Below are positions 33,420 to 36,566 of a DNA stretch of 36,566 bases, piece by piece. Numbering within the stretch: the first letter of the stretch is position 1; each line of letters begins with the position of its first letter. A model generated the notes under the pieces. That model worked only from the letters and a program-made list of their open reading frames with translations. It had not been told where the DNA came from and did not search any database. The DNA comes from Bacillota bacterium (GTDB lineage: Bacteria > Bacillota > Sulfobacillia > Sulfobacillales > Sulfobacillaceae): contig JAJZAN010000025.1 of NCBI GenBank assembly GCA_021799435.1, positions 1-36,566 of the forward strand, in the 5' to 3' direction. The position numbers were made by a program, and so were the translations under genes.

Positions 33420-33829
33420 TTGGGTCATTGACCGCTAGCCCTAGTCGATGACTCGATTCGTGCGCTGCATTCCGGTTTTGGGTGAACGCCTGCCCATCCA
33501 TGGTTTCATGCGAACAGTAATAACGCCTGGCTCAGCCGGCTTGGCCCGCCAATGATTTAAAACCATGAGCCCCTTGCCGCGTCCGGACATCCCCAGCCTC
33601 TCCTGACCTGCTCACATACTAACAAAGTCCCTTCGCAGTGAGTACCAATATGGCGGATAATCCACGGCGAAAGCGCCTCAAGGTCGCCATGCACGCAGGC
33701 CGTTCGAGCCGAGCGTCGATTTAGCGTGGCGTTGCGCTGCCTCTGGCCCAAACTCAATGCCATCCTATGCGTCCTCTTGCCGTCCAGGCCGAGAGCCTGC
33801 GAGACCAACACCAATTCCGGGGACTGCCT
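33420..33829. other. intergenic region with no supported gene
   Basis: About 410 bases. A 92-codon open frame on the minus strand (33557-33835) has no ribosome site, no recognisable domain and runs into the padR promoter, so I do not call it. It may be a decayed coding remnant. Nothing else is seen. Confidence 0.4.
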
Positions 33830-33860
33830 TGACATCCTTTTTCTTCTAGATTTAATCTAG
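33830..33860 (+). promoter_or_regulatory. padR promoter with perfect palindromic operator
   Basis: TTGACA (33830-33835), 17 bases, TAATCT (33853-33858). A perfect inverted repeat CTAGATT-T-AATCTAG (33846-33860) covers the -10 and the end of the spacer. PadR regulators often repress their own promoter through such palindromes, so autorepression is likely. Confidence 0.65.
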
Positions 33861-33899
33861 GCATAGAGTTATAGGGGTAGATAACGAGGGATGGTAGAG

Positions 33900-34235
33900 A
33901 TGATGAAGTCAGTCCCGACACTGTTGGTGCTGAAAGCGCTGGAGCGCGAAGTAAGTCACGGATATCGGATCGCCGCATGGATTAACGAAACATCCGAGGG
34001 TGCATTGGAACTTAAAGAGGGCACCCTATATCCGTTGTTGCATGGGCTTGAGCAAAAAGGGCTTATCGTCGGTGAGTGGCGCCGGGAAGCTGGCCAGCGC
34101 GAAGTTCGGGTGTACCGTTTGACCGACCGCGGGCGTCGTCAATTGCACCAAGACTCACGGGCTTGGGAGGGATTTTCCCAAGGCGTCAGTCGAATCTTGA
34201 ATCAATCCGGAGGTGTCGCCCATGACCCGGTATGA
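33900..34235 (+). CDS. PadR-family transcriptional regulator
   Basis: A 111-aa winged-helix repressor. The PadR signature is clear: LKALEREVSHGYRIAAWI, then LKEGTLYPLLHGLEQKGLIVGEW and the wing with RVYRLTDRGRRQL. The C-terminal helix is short, as in the PadR-s1 subfamily that pairs with membrane proteins. ATG at 33900 has GAGGG 9 bases upstream; ATG at 33891 abuts that site and ATG 33903 is also possible. The stop overlaps the next gene by 14 bases, so the two are co-expressed. A palindromic operator covers the promoter. The inducer is unknown. Confidence 0.9.
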   Translation: MMKSVPTLLVLKALEREVSHGYRIAAWINETSEGALELKEGTLYPLLHGLEQKGLIVGEWRREAGQREVRVYRLTDRGRRQLHQDSRAWEGFSQGVSRILNQSGGVAHDPV

Positions 34236-35028
34236 TTTTGTGGAACGCGCGACAGCCAGCATTGCTTCCAACAAACGAGCCTCCCAAGTCCGTCGCGAAT
34301 TGTACAGCCATCTCGTGATGAAAGAAGCCGACCTCGTTGCTGAAGGAAAGTCTGCGAACGAGGCACGCGATTTGGCCATCGCCGGCATGGGCGACCCGGC
34401 CCTGGTCGCAGACGGCTATGCCGCGCCTCGCACGTCACCTCTCCGAGTTGCAGGAGTGCTTCTCGCCGGGGTCCCTCTGGTGGCGGCCGGCGTTCTGACA
34501 GCCAATAGCCCGCCCTACATCATGGTTCTCGTATTGGCCCTGTTAACCGTCGCAGTCTTCTATGCCCCCGGCGACACCCTTCCCGAACGTCTCCAAGAAC
34601 TCGCAGAAACCTTTAGAGAAGGACGCCTGCTAGCTCTTTTGGGGGGGATTGCAGGGCTCGCAGCCGCCATCGCCCCGGGGATGAACGCCCTCTTCTTTCT
34701 CTTCGAGATAGCAGCACCGTGGCTGGGCGTCCTCTACATCTCGTGGCAACGCAACCGCCTTGCTCCCCGCCTTACTCCCTATGCAATGACCTGGATCGTC
34801 GCCGGCAGCGCCTCGATAACCGGTGGCGTTATTTATGCTCTTGCCAATGCCGGACGCCTTCCTTGGTGGCAATGGGTAGACGACTTTCACGCCGTGGCGG
34901 CGATGACCGGACTGTTGTTGCCCATTTCGGTCATGGCACTGGGAACTGGGTGGAACGCCGTCCTGTGGCTGCGGCGGCGCTACGTGCGCTTAAAAGTCCT
35001 GCGAGAACCTGAAGCCGTAGCGGACTGA
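34222..35028 (+). CDS. membrane protein with N-terminal HAAS/permease-prefix-like domain
   Basis: A 268-aa protein. Residues 1-65 are helical and charged, with the pattern RRELYSHL...KSANEARDLAIAGMGDP, as in the HAAS or permease-prefix domains commonly encoded next to PadR regulators. About six membrane segments follow, and the end is a basic cytoplasmic stretch (RRRYVRLKV). ATG at 34222 has GGAGG 8 bases upstream, inside padR. Known PadR/HAAS pairs respond to membrane or envelope stress; that role is inferred here. No ABC transporter partner lies downstream. Confidence 0.75.
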   Translation: MTRYDFVERATASIASNKRASQVRRELYSHLVMKEADLVAEGKSANEARDLAIAGMGDPALVADGYAAPRTSPLRVAGVLLAGVPLVAAGVLTANSPPYIMVLVLALLTVAVFYAPGDTLPERLQELAETFREGRLLALLGGIAGLAAAIAPGMNALFFLFEIAAPWLGVLYISWQRNRLAPRLTPYAMTWIVAGSASITGGVIYALANAGRLPWWQWVDDFHAVAAMTGLLLPISVMALGTGWNAVLWLRRRYVRLKVLREPEAVAD

Positions 35029-35408
35029 CCTCCAGCATCCGCAATCTGCAGCAGTCACGTTGTGGATACAGCACCGAGGCGAAGCGGTTTTTTGCTTCTT
35101 CGTCTCCTTGTGTCAAAATAACTGGCCTCATAAAATTTGGGAGAGTCAGGGGGTCAAACTGTCAAAGGAGTAGTTTTTGTCCATGATTTGGACTTCCTTA
35201 CGGGCCGGCATGCTGTCAATCGCCTGCCCGAATCGTGCTGCCGCCGACTGACGCCGCGCGCCGTGATCCGATTTCGCGCACGCCACCCCCGTTAATGGGC
35301 TGCTCTTAGGGGTTGGCCGATTGCAGGAAGACACACGGCCGTCCGCGCGCTCGCCGACCGTCTTGGCTGACACCAGGACCGCTCCGGTGCGCCCTGGGTC
35401 TCCGATCT
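35029..35408. other. intergenic region; hairpin after the HAAS gene
   Basis: An imperfect hairpin GAGGCGAA/TTCGTCTC (35076-35106, loop T-rich) may end the padR operon. An 88-codon minus-strand frame (35146-35412) overlaps the Nudix stop by a few bases. It has no recognisable domain or ribosome site and is not called. Otherwise nothing is seen. Confidence 0.35.
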
Positions 35409-35915
35409 TCACTCAAGACCGGAATGAATGTGGCCGTGGAGCAGCGCGAGCAACACGCCATGCGCCAACTCGGGGTTCCTCCAGGCGCCTCCAGCAATCT
35501 GATGGAGCACCTCAGGAATTGTGTAAAAGAGCACCTGAATGTCCTCATCGGGATCGAGATGCTGCGGCGCATGGATGGACGTCTTTGAAGCGAAAAACAA
35601 GTGGGCAATCTGATTCGTCAGATGCCCGCACGAATGAATGCTGGCTAACGGCGTGAGCTCGCGGGCCAGCAACCCGGTTTCCTCGAGCAATTCCCGCCTC
35701 GCCGCCTCCATGGGCCCCTCGGAAGCCTCGACCGCGCCACCCGGGAGTTCGTAGGTGTGCGTGCCAATCCCCGCACGGTACTGCCGAATGACCGCCATCC
35801 GGCCCTCATGTATGGCGAGCACGACGGCTGCATCTGGATGTCTGTCATGCACCACCACTGATCCACTCGCTGTTTCATAAATGTCATGGGATTTATTGAT
35901 GAATACTGGTTTCAT
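35409..35915 (-). CDS. Nudix hydrolase, ADP-ribose pyrophosphatase-like
   Basis: A 168-aa hydrolase of nucleoside diphosphate derivatives. The Nudix box is complete, from G60 to L82 (G-x5-E-x7-RE-L-x-EE-x-G-L, with REL at 74-76 and EE at 78-79). RQYRAGIGTHTYELPGG just ahead is characteristic of the ADP-ribose/ADP-sugar subfamily (NudF-like), where the Arg and Glu contact substrate. ATG at 35915 has GGAGGA 8 bases upstream; the longer frame from 35999 is unlikely. The gene is isolated and its promoter was not identified. Confidence 0.9.
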   Translation of the reverse strand: MKPVFINKSHDIYETASGSVVVHDRHPDAAVVLAIHEGRMAVIRQYRAGIGTHTYELPGGAVEASEGPMEAARRELLEETGLLARELTPLASIHSCGHLTNQIAHLFFASKTSIHAPQHLDPDEDIQVLFYTIPEVLHQIAGGAWRNPELAHGVLLALLHGHIHSGLE

Positions 35916-36348
35916 GAGTCGATTCCTCCAACGGGCGCCCGCAGGGCAATGCGCTCGGCGGGTGCTGACGGCCCCCAGAAATGGCGGGCTATACGGCAAG
36001 TTTATTTGGGTATCCGAAATTCGTGATTGATCGCAGACTTTTCACTCATCGTTAGAGTGGCACGTTTCAGGTTGATCGAACAATTTTCGTGGTTAAGATT
36101 TTTAGCAAAAGAGGTCGAGCCAGGTCCACCTCTTAGTGTACTAACGCCCCCGAACCCAGGTCATTAACCTCATGAAGTAATTGACATCGGTTGCCACGCA
36201 CTGGATACGGGAGAACCTGATTTTCTAAAGGGAAGTGCATGAGTTTGGTCCGCGAACGTGAGCGGCAGCCCTGTCGTGGCCTTAGTCAGGAAGCCAAATA
36301 GACCGCGTGATGATTCGCGCGTACACCAGAACAAATACTCGCGAAAAG
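35916..36348. other. intergenic region before the IS66-like element
   Basis: No gene is supported. One hairpin, AAGAGGT/ACCTCTT (36109-36134), could act on the minus strand as a weak terminator of transcripts coming from the insertion sequence. A short minus-strand frame (36170-36409) crosses the element boundary and is taken as chance. Confidence 0.4.
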
Positions 36349-36566
36349 GTAACTGTTTAGGTACTCGGGCGCATGCCAATAAGGCATCCGGGATGGGGGA
36401 TGCTGGCACAGGCGATGTATGGCGTGGTTAAGCTAGCTTGGTTGCCATGGATGTCCTGCCAAGGCGGCACGCAAGACAGCGAGAGGCGATTGGCCTTGTT
36501 GACGCGCCGTCACCACATAACTTCGGATCGCGGCAAAGATGTGCCCGCCCTGTTCGCTCCGAAAAC
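36349..36566. mobile_element. end of an IS66-like insertion sequence, truncated by the window
   Basis: The boundary is placed at GTAACTGTTTAGGTAC (from 36349). IS66-family elements characteristically begin with GTAA at their terminal inverted repeats. The transposase 3' end lies 80 bases inside, on the minus strand, as expected. The family makes 8-bp target duplications; GCGAAAAG (36341-36348) would be one copy, but the other end is outside the window. Confidence 0.6.
36433..36566 (-). CDS. IS66-family transposase, C-terminal fragment (partial)
   Basis: The last 43 residues of an open frame entering from the right edge, with the TAG stop at 36435-36433. The sequence FRSEQGGHIFAAIRSYVVTA followed by RQQG...LRAALAG is typical of the IS66 transposase C-terminal region, where a rSe.G...ar..S...ta..qG pattern is conserved. 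Catalytic residues lie outside the window. The frame is open to the edge, so the copy may be intact. Confidence 0.75.
   Translation of the reverse strand, partial: FRSEQGGHIFAAIRSYVVTARQQGQSPLAVLRAALAGHPWQPS

Noticed and set aside
33557-33835. 92-codon minus-strand frame, possible transposase remnant
   Set aside because: No recognisable domain, no ribosome site, and it overlaps the padR promoter.
35146-35412. 88-codon minus-strand frame beside the Nudix gene
   Set aside because: No domain, no ribosome site, and low-complexity Arg/Ala/Ser composition.

Overview
The window reads as chromosomal DNA of a moderately GC-rich, spore-forming Firmicute, most likely a Sulfobacillus-like acidophile. 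This is inferred from gene content, not from a database match. The main pointers are the Firmicutes operon topA-trmFO-xerC-hslV-hslU-codY, a ydaO-type c-di-AMP riboswitch in front of a wall hydrolase, AGGAGG-type ribosome sites with several TTG/GTG starts, and B. subtilis-style PhoP boxes. About 24 genes are convincing, plus the 3' end of an IS66-like transposase at the right edge. No tRNA, rRNA or CRISPR array was seen.

Layout. 1-3814 (+): argF-argG-argH, tightly coupled, behind a promoter covered by two ArgR-box-like repeats. 4091-5877 (-): a polysaccharide deacetylase and an unrecognised membrane protein behind a possible forespore sigma-G/F promoter. 5998-6756 (+): a metallo-beta-lactamase-fold lactonase, ending at a bidirectional terminator shared with codY. 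6815-13967 (-): topA, trmFO, xerC, hslV, hslU, then codY with its own extended -10 promoter. 14172-17855 (+): a c-di-AMP riboswitch, an NlpC/P60 hydrolase and a class A penicillin-binding protein with an N-terminal zinc ribbon. 17957-22201 (-): gltB without gltD. 22653-23333 (+): an OmpR/PhoB-type regulator, overlapping tail to tail with a FUSC-type membrane protein (23328-25427, -). 25599-26366 (-): a GNAT acetyltransferase.

The phosphate-uptake genes (26593-31888, -) are split. pstB-pstC-pstA form one operon, pstS stands apart, and a cytochrome P450 gene in the opposite direction lies between them. PhoP-box-like 11-bp repeats occur upstream of pstB (clear), of the response regulator (clear) and of pstS (weak). 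The regulator is therefore a good candidate for the local PhoP, although no histidine kinase is present here. Next come a PatB/MalY C-S lyase with an interleaved inverted-repeat (pseudoknot-like) leader, a PadR regulator plus HAAS-type membrane protein with a perfect palindrome in the promoter, a Nudix hydrolase, and the IS66-like end.

The most interesting unexplained items are the pseudoknot-like patB leader, the c-di-AMP riboswitch whose output looks translational, the split pst locus with its embedded P450, and the structured leader between pstS and the GNAT gene.
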